Positions 8,871-17,921 of a DNA stretch of 64,000 bases are shown here, piece by piece. Source of the stretch: [Chlorobium] sp. 445. Lineage in GTDB: Bacteria; Bacteroidota; Chlorobiia; Chlorobiales; Thermochlorobacteraceae. The notes under the pieces were generated by a model that did no database searches, had not been told where the DNA came from, and saw only the letters and a program-made list of their open reading frames with translations. The number at the start of each line of letters is the position of its first letter. Positions within the stretch are counted from its first letter, which is position 1. The DNA is taken from contig NSLH01000006.1 in NCBI GenBank assembly GCA_002763895.1, positions 42,440 through 106,439 on the forward strand, given 5' to 3'. The position numbers and the translations under genes were made by a program.

Positions 8871-9494
8871 TTATGAGTTTGTGTTTGAACTGATGTTTGG
8901 CAGACTGTCATTTCGTGCCGTCCACTTTGCTTCAACTTTGCGAAGTCCCCAAAATGTCAGATGTGCAGTTAGCACGCCGACCAGCGCGCCTGCTAAGATA
9001 TCAATTGGAAAGTGTGCGCCTACATAGACTCGCGAAAGTGCAATGATGACAGCCACAGCGTAGAAACTGGCTCGTACTCCCCAAGCAAAGCGCGTACATA
9101 GCAAAGCTAAACTATGCGCTACCGTAAAGGCGGTTTGCGAATGCCCTGATGGAAACGAGTGTGCATACAATGGCTCGAACATTACATTGATGCTTACAAG
9201 CCCAGCTTCTAACTCGCGTTGATAAAATGACAGCGGTCGTGGTGCATCAAAGAGCAGTTTCGCCTGCGTAACAACAATACCGCCGACCACACCTGCTGCA
9301 AACAAGTAGCCAAAATTTTTCCAGAAAAATTTACGGTCATAGAAAAAAAGCATAATCATAGCAATCGGAAGCAATACATAACCATTTCCTAACTGTGTTG
9401 TGTAGCCTAACCATAGGTCATTGATAGGATGTTTCATCGCATTATTGATGAAAAAGAAAATCTCTGTATTTGCGCGCTCGATCAATTCTGGCAT
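8871..9494 (-). CDS. PAP2 superfamily membrane phosphatase
   Basis: A 207-residue integral membrane protein with the three phosphatase motifs: KLLFDAPRP, PSGHS, and SRVYVGAHFPID, carrying the two catalytic histidines and the aspartate. Members dephosphorylate lipid phosphates such as undecaprenyl pyrophosphate or phosphatidic acid on the periplasmic side. About five hydrophobic segments are visible. The substrate cannot be told from sequence; recycling of undecaprenyl pyrophosphate would fit an envelope role. It begins 3 bases after queG ends, so the two are almost certainly cotranscribed. Confidence 0.9.
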   Translation of the reverse strand: MPELIERANTEIFFFINNAMKHPINDLWLGYTTQLGNGYVLLPIAMIMLFFYDRKFFWKNFGYLFAAGVVGGIVVTQAKLLFDAPRPLSFYQRELEAGLVSINVMFEPLYAHSFPSGHSQTAFTVAHSLALLCTRFAWGVRASFYAVAVIIALSRVYVGAHFPIDILAGALVGVLTAHLTFWGLRKVEAKWTARNDSLPNISSNTNS

Positions 9495-9497
9495 AGC

Positions 9498-10574
9498 TTA
9501 TGGTTGGGTTGCCTCATTTTCTGAGATTTTCATACCGCTGAGATTCTCTTGGACTGCCTCGGCATTGCGTTTTAGTCGACGCAGCCCCGTTCGGAATACA
9601 GGTGTTTCGCCAAAGATGCGTCTGAAACTTGATTTTGTCATTTCTAAAATTTCGCGCTCAGACAGCGCTTCAAGTTCCGGCTTTGACGCAAATTCTAAGA
9701 GTTCCGTTGGCTTTGAAAATCGTGTCCATGGACAAACTTCCTGACAAATATCGCACCCAAACAGCCACTCACCTAACATTGTCTTTTCTTCCTGTGTAAA
9801 GTTGCGCTTCAATTCAATTGTAAGGTAGGAAATACATTTTCTTGCATCGACTTGATAAGGTGCAACAATTGCTTTTGTGGGGCAAAGGTCAATACACGCA
9901 GTGCAGGTGCCGCAGTAATTTTTTGGCATTGGGGTATCTACATCCAGTTTGCAATCGAGTAGCAAACTTCCGATGAAAAAGTATGACCCAATTTCACGGT
10001 TAATCAGATTGGTATGTTTGCCAATCCAGCCTAAGCCTGCACGTGCTGCCCATGCTTTGTCGAGCATCGGTGCCGAATCCACGAATGCCCGTCCATTGAC
10101 TTCACCCACCAGTTCGGTGATATAGTCGAAGAGTTCAAGTAACTTTTGTTTCAAGACCATGTGATAATCAGCGCGTGTTGCATAAATCGATATGCGCCCA
10201 CGCCACGGTTCGGATTTATCCCTCAGCATGCGCTTTTCTCTCTTCTCTGCTCTCTGTGCTTTTTCTTCTTTGTATGCTTCATTTTTGTTAGCTGCTCTGT
10301 TATGTGCTCTGCTGTGTCTTGGCGTTTCGTGTTTTGTAGGTGTATAGTAATTTGCAATAACAGAAACTACGCTTTGACATTCAGGCATTAACTTTTTCGG
10401 ATTGACGCGCTTGTCAAAGTTTTCTTCCATGTAGTGCATTTCGCCGTGCATGCCCGCCTCAAGCCAGGCTTCCAATCGTCTCGCCTCTTCGACAAGTTCC
10501 TTTGCTTCACTGATGCCAACCGCTGAAAAGCCTAAGGCACGCGCACGTTGTTTAATCTTCTCTGCAAGTGTCAT
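9498..10574 (-). CDS. queG: epoxyqueuosine reductase QueG
   Basis: A 358-residue enzyme performing the last step of queuosine synthesis, reduction of epoxyqueuosine in tRNA, using cobalamin and two 4Fe-4S clusters. Cluster ligands are visible as CGTCTACIDLCPTKAI and CDICQEVCPW. Other family features are RYH-like YATRADYHMVLKQKL, FVDSAPMLDKAWA and AGLGWIGKHTNLI. One oddity is a charged stretch of about 36 residues (near 83-120, rich in Lys, Arg and Glu) between ANYYTP and WRGRISIYA, longer than the usual loop. It heads the operon that runs through PAP2, DUF4293, pdxA and ftsE. Confidence 0.93.
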   Translation of the reverse strand: MTLAEKIKQRARALGFSAVGISEAKELVEEARRLEAWLEAGMHGEMHYMEENFDKRVNPKKLMPECQSVVSVIANYYTPTKHETPRHSRAHNRAANKNEAYKEEKAQRAEKREKRMLRDKSEPWRGRISIYATRADYHMVLKQKLLELFDYITELVGEVNGRAFVDSAPMLDKAWAARAGLGWIGKHTNLINREIGSYFFIGSLLLDCKLDVDTPMPKNYCGTCTACIDLCPTKAIVAPYQVDARKCISYLTIELKRNFTQEEKTMLGEWLFGCDICQEVCPWTRFSKPTELLEFASKPELEALSEREILEMTKSSFRRIFGETPVFRTGLRRLKRNAEAVQENLSGMKISENEATQP

Positions 10575-10584
10575 TTGGCAAAAT

Positions 10585-10623
10585 AAAAAAAGCGCCTGGT
10601 TTCAGAACAAACGCAGACGCTTT
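10585..10623 (-). terminator. rho-independent terminator after the FecR gene
   Basis: Read on the minus strand, AAAGCGTCTG and CAGGCGCTTT form a 10-bp stem with one G-T pair and a loop of about 15 bases, followed by a run of six or more T. It lies between the FecR stop (10650) and the queG start (10574), so it separates these two minus-strand units. Confidence 0.75.
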
Positions 10624-10649
10624 CCACAAAATTTTATGGAGTACTCGGG

Positions 10650-11339
10650 CTATTTAATCTCAATCTCGCGAATATTGCCATTTGCATCTCTGAACTTGAT
10701 GATAATGCGCTCATTAATTTCAGCTAACACGCGGCGCGCTTCATCAAGTTCTTCAGGTGTCGCTTGACGCACTTGCACTTGACCGTTGACCACTTCACCG
10801 ATTTGTCCGGCACCAACATCTTGCATCGTGGTTCCATCTGCTAATCCAAAGGACGCAGAGCCTTCCAAAATCAGCAAACTGTTCGGGCTAAAGTATCCCG
10901 ATGTGCCTTTGATAGACGCGACGGAAGTCGGTGAGACGAAGCGGAACTGTTCGTTAGCACCTTGCTTTTTGATATTGAAACCAACTTTTCCGAGGTTCAA
11001 CTCAATTGTTTTGTTCATCGCATTAGATTTGTTGTCTTTATCACCGCGCACAACGATTTGAGAACTTTCTGCGACGCGCACCACAGAGTTGTCAGCAAAT
11101 TTCAAAATCGAGAAGGACTGTTCGCCAGTACGCACTTGTGTGCCAGAATTGAGTTGCTGCCCGCGTTGTACGCCTCTCCACGCTTCTTGCTTTTCACGCG
11201 CTTCGACAATTTTGACGGCTTTGATGACCAGTGCAACGCCTTCTCCCTCCACTATAGGCGTTTCACTTGCTGTAGCTGCACTTACAACACAGAAAGCGAT
11301 GAGTCCAAAAATTATTGTCTTTAGGGTTCTCTTTCTCAT
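10650..11339 (-). CDS. secreted FecR-domain protein
   Basis: A 229-residue protein with a signal peptide (residues 1-25, ending SAATAS) and a FecR domain around 45-165 (GTQVRTGEQSFSILKFADNSVVRV and SPTSVASIKGTSGYF are typical). FecR-domain proteins sense or transduce periplasmic signals or form beta-rich scaffolds. Here there is no adjacent sigma factor or TonB receptor, so classical anti-sigma signalling is not supported. A strong ribosome site (AAAGGAGG, 8 bases before ATG) precedes it. It starts 18 bases after a frameshifted secreted-protein gene, so the two are likely cotranscribed. Confidence 0.85.
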   Translation of the reverse strand: MRKRTLKTIIFGLIAFCVVSAATASETPIVEGEGVALVIKAVKIVEAREKQEAWRGVQRGQQLNSGTQVRTGEQSFSILKFADNSVVRVAESSQIVVRGDKDNKSNAMNKTIELNLGKVGFNIKKQGANEQFRFVSPTSVASIKGTSGYFSPNSLLILEGSASFGLADGTTMQDVGAGQIGEVVNGQVQVRQATPEELDEARRVLAEINERIIIKFRDANGNIREIEIK

Positions 11340-11357
11340 TTGTAAATCCTCCTTTGG

Positions 11358-12472
11358 TTATCTTGGGGTTCTGCGACGCAATTCATTGAGCAAGGTTCTT
11401 GCGTCAAGACTATTCTGGTAGAGCATTCCATTAGACACGCCTGTCCAGCTTACAAAAGTTGAACCATCAAGTCCTTGAACGCCATATTTGTCTTTAAGCA
11501 ACTGAATGAGTTCTGAGAGCAGTTGGCTATCGACACCGCTAATTTTGAAAGAATATATGGGTGAGACTGCAAGTGGTGATGTACCTGCAAATGCAACTTC
11601 TGCAAACGACTTAACTTGCCAGTAGACTGTTTTTCCGGGGGTAAGTGGGCGCACGACGCGTCCGAGTGATGTTGAGCCACCGCTGGGAAATTGATAGCTT
11701 GGCACGCGCACGCGTTCTTTGACATTTGGGTTCGGATGCGGGCTATTTTCTTCATTGAAGCGCTTGCCACTGCCTTCTTCAGTATCATCGGTCCACACAG
11801 TGATTTCATATTCCGGAGCATCACCTTGCCAGAGGAAAAACGGCAATACCGAACTGACTTCTTCTTGCGGGGCATCACTGCCAACTTGCGTACCAGGGCT
11901 AATAAGTTGTACAAAACCTGTTGGATTTGTCAGTGTGAAGACAATTGCGACGGTGTTGCTTTCATTGCCATTTTGGTCTACTAGCGTCCATTCCAGTGAG
12001 TAGACGCCTGCCGGCAGTTGTGACGGTACATTCGTCACCCCTCCTACTGTTGCATTTATTCCTGCAAGTGTTCTTATCGCACTCTCATCTATGTTGAATC
12101 CTTTTGGAGCCCAGAGGCTTGAGGGGATTTGGTTGCTTGTCAAGCGCAGCGATCCTTGTGGAAGAGTGCGTGGCGGTGTGTTGCTCGACAAGCCGCGCGC
12201 GATTTCTACACCATTTTGCGGAACACAAAACGCAACTGTAGTCCGACAATATCGCGCCCTGAGTTGTTATTAAGGCTGATGAAGAAAAGGTCAATGCCAG
12301 TAGGTGAGGCGCCTGTCTCTGGATTTAGCGCAAGAATATCACCCGTACGGACAATTTGCGGATTGCCAATCCTAGCTCCGCTCACACTAACGCCAGCAGG
12401 AAACTGCGCCATTGCTGTCCCTGCGGCACAGAGCATCATTGCTAACAAAAGAAATTTTGCGTATCGCATCAT
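11358..12472 (-). CDS. secreted protein of unknown function, split by an apparent frameshift
   Basis: The first frame (12472 to 12206) encodes a signal peptide ending GTAMAQ and a beta-rich start ending LQLRFVF. The second frame (to 11358) continues with VPQNGVEIARGLSS and an Ig-like region (PAGVYSLEWTLVDQNGNES), then a region resembling fibronectin-like folds (GKTVYWQVKSFAEV), about 370 residues in all. Removing two bases at an ACAC stretch at 12223-12226 joins the frames as LQLRFVPQNG. So a dinucleotide duplication, either a real mutation or a sequence error, splits one gene. ATG 12472 is preferred to GTG 12478. The FecR gene lies 18 bases downstream; the two probably form a pair. Confidence 0.7.
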
Positions 12473-12700
12473 TTTCACTCAAATTTTGAAGTTTAATAAA
12501 ACAACTACAGAGCGATGACAGGATTTTTTGCTATGCGAGTATATTTCTTTTTTCTTTCTCTTTCTGTGATAAGTATCACGCACGCCTTTTGGTATCACTT
12601 GGTTTGTTTTGCCAATTGAATCAGTCGTCGTGACCTTCTTTTTTGCCTAGCTTTAAATCTACACTGATTTAGTGGCGTAACAAACTGTGTTTTCATTTAT

Positions 12701-13567
12701 TCATTCGTCGATAAACTTGCGCACCGCAAAGAAACTTCCTAAGAAGCCTAAAGTTGCCCCTGCCATGATTAAGGTTACATAAAGCGGCAGCGATGCGGGT
12801 TTAAGCGTAGAGTAAATTTCTGGTGAAATCCTTGAGAGCAGCAGCATCAGGAGCGCCAGCAGCGCGGTTGAGAGTGCACCACCTACGGCACCTTGAAAAA
12901 TACCTTCCAAGAGAAATGGCATTCTGATGAAATTGAAAGTTGCGCCGACAAGTTTCATGGTGCGAATGATTTCGCGCTTACTGTATATGGCTAAGCGTAT
13001 CGTGTTGGAGACAAGCGCCATAGAAGCCAGTGAAATCAGCACCCCTAATCCTGCTGTTATGAGAAACAACATACGCGCATTACTATCGACGCTTGTGAGC
13101 AATTCCCTATTGTATCGTGCCTCTAAAATGCCTTGATATTGCGATGCTACATGCGCAAATCTCTCCAGACTATCGAGCGTCGCATATGCCGGTTTGAGAT
13201 TAACTTTGATAGACTGTGGGAGCGGATTCATGCCCAAAATCTGTTCAATTTTCTCGCCAAACTCTTGCTCAAAGATCTTTGCTGCATCTTCTTTGGAAAT
13301 GTAGCTGACTTTGGCGACGGCTGCACTTTTGCTCATCTCATCAGCGATAGCTTTTGCATCAGCCATTGAGACCGATTCGCTAAGAAAAAACTCGACTTCT
13401 ACACGGCTGCGAATTTCTTCGAGCACACGTGTGGCACTCTGTGCTAAAATCAAAAATACACCTGCAAGCACCAGCGCTACAGCAATCGTCAGAATCGAGA
13501 CCACTGTAGAGAGTTTTGCCCTCTGAAAGCCTGAAAAACTTTCTTTGAGAATGTATGACACATTCAT
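12701..13567 (-). CDS. ftsX: cell division permease-like protein FtsX
   Basis: A 288-residue inner-membrane protein with the FtsX plan: a cytoplasmic start, a first membrane helix (about 22-45), a large periplasmic domain (about 50-155, containing VEVEFFLSES, the usual strand after the helix), then three more helices in the MacB/FtsX fold ending GFLGSFFAVRKFI. FtsX with FtsE activates cell-wall hydrolases during division. The start is ATG 13567 (MNVSYILKESF); the upstream 14 codons lack family similarity. It is the last gene of lepA-lepB-OMP-ftsX, about 5.3 kb from ftsE, which is unusual because the two are normally adjacent. Confidence 0.88.
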   Translation of the reverse strand: MNVSYILKESFSGFQRAKLSTVVSILTIAVALVLAGVFLILAQSATRVLEEIRSRVEVEFFLSESVSMADAKAIADEMSKSAAVAKVSYISKEDAAKIFEQEFGEKIEQILGMNPLPQSIKVNLKPAYATLDSLERFAHVASQYQGILEARYNRELLTSVDSNARMLFLITAGLGVLISLASMALVSNTIRLAIYSKREIIRTMKLVGATFNFIRMPFLLEGIFQGAVGGALSTALLALLMLLLSRISPEIYSTLKPASLPLYVTLIMAGATLGFLGSFFAVRKFIDE

Positions 13568-13615
13568 GGAGTTTTGCTGCAAGCTGTTTTTCAGCTTTAC
13601 GAACTGCACGCCACA

Positions 13616-14902
13616 CTACTCGATTTTACGCTGCAAAAACCATCTTTCGCCGATGTTGAGCGCCGCGCCAATTCGGAAGATGTTTTCTTGAATGAGATTA
13701 TTTTCTTTTGTACCGCGCAGTGCATAGTGCAAGTAGATATCGAGGCAAGATGATTCTGCGCTCAATGGAATGCCCATTCCAAACGTGATGCCCCACTCAT
13801 CAATGCCCGTGCCACCCACTTGTAAATTTGTCTGGTGATAATAGCTGCCCACACGATAGGCTATGCGAGAGAAGATATTGCTGCGCATTTCTGTGCTGGG
13901 AATAATTTCTACGCCCAGTGCAATACGCATCGCGTTGCGTTGCAGTTCGTTTTGGCGACCAAAGTAACTTACGCTTGACCAATCTTGCATCAAAACGTCA
14001 GCGGCTATGGTGTAGTTTGCATTGCCCTTGTAGGCGACAGCAATCACAAGCGAACTTGGTAATTTCGCCTCTCCATCTACTACGGTCAGGGTATCGCGTG
14101 CTTGAAATTGTGCATTGCCTAAGTTTTTGGTGAGTATAGTCTGGCGTGTACCGCTGAGTGTTGTTGCTGTGGTTAGTGAAGCCCCCAGCATGACTTGACC
14201 TGATGATGTAAAAATGCCTTGCTTAGAGCTATAAGCTGCACCCAGCGTGAAGGTTGTGCCTGCAAGCCTATCTTCAAAATTAATTGCAGAGTCAACAAAC
14301 TCGAATGTGTCAAAGATCTGCTCTGAGCCTTGCGTACTGGCGCCAAAGATGAAATTGATTGCACCGCCCAGTCGCATCGTGCCCCAGTTTTCATCTTTGA
14401 ATGCAATTGCGCTGATAGCAACTGGGACACTATTTAATCCACCTAATCCAAAGTATGAAAAGGTGTAACTTACAGTGTCGCCTGAGTTTGGCGCTATTGT
14501 GATACCGCGCTGCGTTTGCTTATAGTTGATGCGTGAGTAAGGCAGAATGCCTGTAGAAATCGCCACTCTTGCATTCCAGATTGGGATGGCTAAACTTGCT
14601 CCTTCAAAGCCAGCGACCACTTGGTAGCCTGAGGTTTGAGTTGTACCTGAGAGGTATCCGATATAGGTAAAATCGCCTGAGATGCGCGCTTGGTTAATTG
14701 CCGTCAGCATGGCGGGGTTTGCACGATTGATGTAGAGCGGGTCAGCAATGGCGCTACCTGCAAAGCCCATACCTGCCATTTGTGCTGTCATTGGTATTCT
14801 TAATTCACCGATACCAAACCGTGAGTAAAGCGACCCGCCTTGCGCGAACACCGTACTTGACGCGCAGAGCATCAGTGCAATGAAAAAGAGCTTGTTTTTC
14901 AC
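13616..14902 (-). CDS. outer-membrane beta-barrel protein (FadL-like)
   Basis: A 428-residue protein with a signal peptide (about 1-21, ending TVFAQ) followed by SLYSRFGIGELR and ADPLYINRANPA, a pattern seen in a widespread Bacteroidota/Chlorobiota outer-membrane family related to FadL transporters. The rest is alternating strands with Tyr and Gly, such as SYTFSYFGLGG and LDIYLHYALRG. It may move hydrophobic substrates, but no substrate can be inferred. It lies 21 bases after lepB and 48 bases before ftsX on the same strand, so it belongs to the lepA-lepB-OMP-ftsX unit. Confidence 0.78.
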   Translation of the reverse strand: MKNKLFFIALMLCASSTVFAQGGSLYSRFGIGELRIPMTAQMAGMGFAGSAIADPLYINRANPAMLTAINQARISGDFTYIGYLSGTTQTSGYQVVAGFEGASLAIPIWNARVAISTGILPYSRINYKQTQRGITIAPNSGDTVSYTFSYFGLGGLNSVPVAISAIAFKDENWGTMRLGGAINFIFGASTQGSEQIFDTFEFVDSAINFEDRLAGTTFTLGAAYSSKQGIFTSSGQVMLGASLTTATTLSGTRQTILTKNLGNAQFQARDTLTVVDGEAKLPSSLVIAVAYKGNANYTIAADVLMQDWSSVSYFGRQNELQRNAMRIALGVEIIPSTEMRSNIFSRIAYRVGSYYHQTNLQVGGTGIDEWGITFGMGIPLSAESSCLDIYLHYALRGTKENNLIQENIFRIGAALNIGERWFLQRKIE

Positions 14903-14923
14903 GAACTCGATTACTTTCCAGTT

Positions 14924-15759
14924 TTAATGAACTAGCCTCCCGATACGCGTCCAGCGAATTGAAGCCAGTTTATCCCACAGCTGGAAGAAACTCATATCGG
15001 GGTCCCACGACCAATAAATAATGAGTGCAGAGCCCACGATATGTGAGTGTGGCACAAAACCCCAGTATCGGCTGTCTAAACTGTTGTCTCGATTGTCGCC
15101 CATCATGAAGTAGTAATCTTGTTTAATCTCATATTCATTTGTGGGCTTGCCATCTACATAGACTTGTCTGCCCATGATTGAGGCAGTGTGTCCTTCATAC
15201 TCCAAGACGAACTTGTATGTCTGGAAGTTCTCTGGTGTGAGTGTAATCTTTTCGCCTTTCTTAGGAATGTGCAGCGGTCCAAAGTTATCCTTATTAAAAG
15301 AGGAATACAGCGGAAAGATGTTCATTTCGGCTTGTCCTGCTGGCATAGGTTGTGTGGAGAGAAACTTTCCTTCAGGCGGCAAAGCAAACTCTGCACCATC
15401 CACAAAGACTTTGCGGTCTTTGATTTCAATAGTTTTGCCAGCGGTTGCCACGCAGCGCTTGATGTAGTTGACGTCTTTATCGCGTGGATACTTAAAGACC
15501 ACAATATCACCTTGCTCGACTTCCTTGAAGCCTGGCAGGCGGTAGTCTGTAAACGGCACAACTGCACCATAAATGAATTTATTGACCAGAAGAAAATCAC
15601 CAGCCAGCAAGGTGTCTTCCATTGAGCCGGTTGGAATGCGGTAAGCCTCAATGACAAATGAGCGCAGGATAAAGGCTGCGATACCTGCAAAGATGAGCGC
15701 TTCAATCCATTCACGTGACTTGCTTTTCTTTACAGGTTGGTTGGTTGCTTTTTGTCCAT
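14924..15759 (-). CDS. lepB: signal peptidase I LepB, start separated by a frameshift
   Basis: The enzyme removes signal peptides from secreted proteins. The catalytic Ser is in PTGSMEDTL and the catalytic Lys in NYIKRCVA; the C-terminal box GDNRDNSLDSRYWG is intact. The membrane anchor EALIFAGIAAFIL precedes the active site. The frame that encodes the anchor has no ATG, GTG or TTG before its upstream stop. An ATG at 15759 opens MDKKQPTN in another frame, and changing the GGTT repeat at 15735-15747 from three to four copies joins it in frame as MDKKQPTNQPVKKSKS. The gene is thus either phase-shifted at a repeat or affected by a sequence error. It follows lepA. Confidence 0.88.
15735..15747. 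repeat. tetranucleotide repeat (GGTT)3 near the lepB start
   Basis: GGTTGGTTGGTTG, that is three full copies plus one base of GGTT. It lies inside the first codons of lepB, exactly where the ATG-containing frame and the catalytic-domain frame diverge. One extra copy would restore a single open frame. Confidence 0.8.
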
Positions 15760-15871
15760 TGAGAATTTCACTTGCTTTACTTGCCGAGCGCTGCCGCTGA
15801 GCGTCGGGCTTTTTTTGTTTTTGCTTTTGCCGTTGACACGTTGTGTAAGATTAAATTTTCAAAACGGGGTC

Positions 15872-17716
15872 TTAGTCGTCATTGACACTCAACACTGCAA
15901 GGAAGGCTTCTTGCGGAACTTCTACTCTGCCGACCTGTTTCATTCGTTTTTTACCTTCCTTTTGTTTTTCTAAGAGCTTGCGCTTGCGTGAGATATCACC
16001 GCCATAGCACTTTGCCAGCACATTCTTGCGCATTGCGCCGATGGTCTCGCGTGCAATAACACGGCTACCGATTGCCGCTTGAATTGCCACTTCAAACATC
16101 TGGCGCGGAATCAGCTCTTTGAGTTTGGCGCAAAGTTTTTTGCCCCACTCATAACTCTTGCTGCGATGCACAATCATTGAAAGCGCATCGACAGTCTCGC
16201 CATTGAGTAGAATGTCAAGTTTGACAAGGTCCGACTCGCGATAGCCAATCGGCTCGTAATCCATTGAAGCGTAGCCTTTGGAGATCGATTTTAGCTTATC
16301 GTAGAAGTCAAAGATGATTTCAGAGAGTGGAAATTCGAATTTGAGATCGGCACGCGTTGCATCCAGATATTGTGTGTCTTTGTATTCACCGCGTCGCTCC
16401 ATTGCAAGTTTCATAATGTTGCCGATGTACTCGGTTGCCGTGATAATCTGCGCACGAATATATGGCTCTTCAATATGCTCGATTTTGCCTGCATCAGGCA
16501 TCTTGGCGGGATTATCCACCAAAATTTTTTCACCGCTCGTTGTATAAACGATATACTCCACATTTGGTACGGTCGTGATGATGTTCATTCCATACTCGCG
16601 TTCCAAGCGCTCTTGCACGATTTCCATGTGCAGCAATCCTAAAAATCCGCAGCGGAATCCAAACCCTAACGCTACAGAACTCTCTGGCACATACACCAGC
16701 GAGGAATCGTTGAGTGAGAGTTTATCAAGTGATTCACGCAACTCTTCAAAATCTTCGGTACTGACTGGGTAAATCCCACTGAAGACCATCGGTTTGACTT
16801 CCTTGTATCCTGCCAGCGGTTCTGCAGCAGGATTGTCGACGGTTGTTACCGTATCTCCGACTTTGGTATCTTTGACATCTTTAATCGAGCAAATCAAGTA
16901 GCCCACATTGCCAGTCTCAAGAATATCAGTTGGCTGTCTCTTCAAGCCTAAAACGCCAACTTCTTCCGCCGTGTAAGTTTTGCCACTTGCAAAGAAGCGC
17001 ACCTTATCGCCTTTGCGCAAGACGCCATCAACAATGCGTATGTAAGCAATCGCGCCACGATACGCATCGAAGACCGAGTCAAAAATCAGCGCCCGCAACG
17101 GCTTATCGACATTTGCTTTTGGGGCTGGAATTCGCGCCACCACGGCTTCCAAAATATCCTCAATTCCAATCCCTTCTTTTGCTGACGCCAGAAGGATTTC
17201 TTCATCTTTGGCACCAATCAAATCATGAATTTGCGCTTTGACTTTGGGCAAATCCGCAGAAGGCAAATCAATTTTGTTGATGACAGGGATAATTTCAAGT
17301 CCAGCGTCAATCGCCAGATAAAGATTTGCAATCGTTTGCGCTTCGACACCCTGCGCCGCATCGACCACCAGCAAGGCGCCCTCGCACGCCGCAAGTGAGC
17401 GTGAGACCTCGTAGGTAAAGTCCACGTGCCCGGGCGTATCAATGAGGTTTAGTGTGTAGGTCTCGCCATTTTTGGCTTTGTAGTGCATTTGAATTGCGTG
17501 GCTCTTAATCGTAATCCCACGCTCTCGTTCCAAATCCATATCATCGAGCACTTGGTCCATCATCTCGCGTTTTGAGATCGTGCCCGTTACCTCAAGGAGT
17601 CTATCAGCCAGCGTAGATTTACCGTGGTCAATATGGGCGATGATGCAGAAGTTGCGAATTTTATCCTGCGATAGTTCTGTTTTCGCAAGATATGCAAGCG
17701 ATTGAACCGCGCTCAT
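15872..17716 (-). CDS. lepA: elongation factor 4 (LepA), ribosome back-translocating GTPase
   Basis: A 614-residue translational GTPase. The P-loop AHIDHGKST is at about 27-35, followed by switch regions [11 protein letters not shown] and DTPGHVDF, and NKIDLPSAD for base recognition. The C-terminal part carries the LepA-specific domain ([24 protein letters not shown] region and the positively charged [18 protein letters not shown] tail). Length is typical. It heads a minus-strand unit with lepB, an arrangement seen widely in bacteria, and diverges from recJ across a 205-base gap. Confidence 0.97.
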   Translation of the reverse strand: MSAVQSLAYLAKTELSQDKIRNFCIIAHIDHGKSTLADRLLEVTGTISKREMMDQVLDDMDLERERGITIKSHAIQMHYKAKNGETYTLNLIDTPGHVDFTYEVSRSLAACEGALLVVDAAQGVEAQTIANLYLAIDAGLEIIPVINKIDLPSADLPKVKAQIHDLIGAKDEEILLASAKEGIGIEDILEAVVARIPAPKANVDKPLRALIFDSVFDAYRGAIAYIRIVDGVLRKGDKVRFFASGKTYTAEEVGVLGLKRQPTDILETGNVGYLICSIKDVKDTKVGDTVTTVDNPAAEPLAGYKEVKPMVFSGIYPVSTEDFEELRESLDKLSLNDSSLVYVPESSVALGFGFRCGFLGLLHMEIVQERLEREYGMNIITTVPNVEYIVYTTSGEKILVDNPAKMPDAGKIEHIEEPYIRAQIITATEYIGNIMKLAMERRGEYKDTQYLDATRADLKFEFPLSEIIFDFYDKLKSISKGYASMDYEPIGYRESDLVKLDILLNGETVDALSMIVHRSKSYEWGKKLCAKLKELIPRQMFEVAIQAAIGSRVIARETIGAMRKNVLAKCYGGDISRKRKLLEKQKEGKKRMKQVGRVEVPQEAFLAVLSVNDD

Positions 17717-17921
17717 TTTCGAAGTTGCAAATGCTGTGAAAATTGTTTGGCCTCTAAATAACTTTTAATATAACGAAATCCGTTTCAATTTTTAGGTTTC
17801 ACTTTTGCTTTGCACCCATGCGGCATCTTGCCGTGCGTTTTTCTGACACGCTTGCTCGTATGTTGCTATAACGCATCTTTGATTTCTTTAACTCTTTAAC
17901 ATTGAACGCTACTCTCGTACA

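Noticed and set aside
10650..11339. FecR gene as part of an ECF sigma/anti-sigma system
   Set aside because: No sigma-factor gene lies in the neighbourhood and the protein has a cleavable signal peptide.
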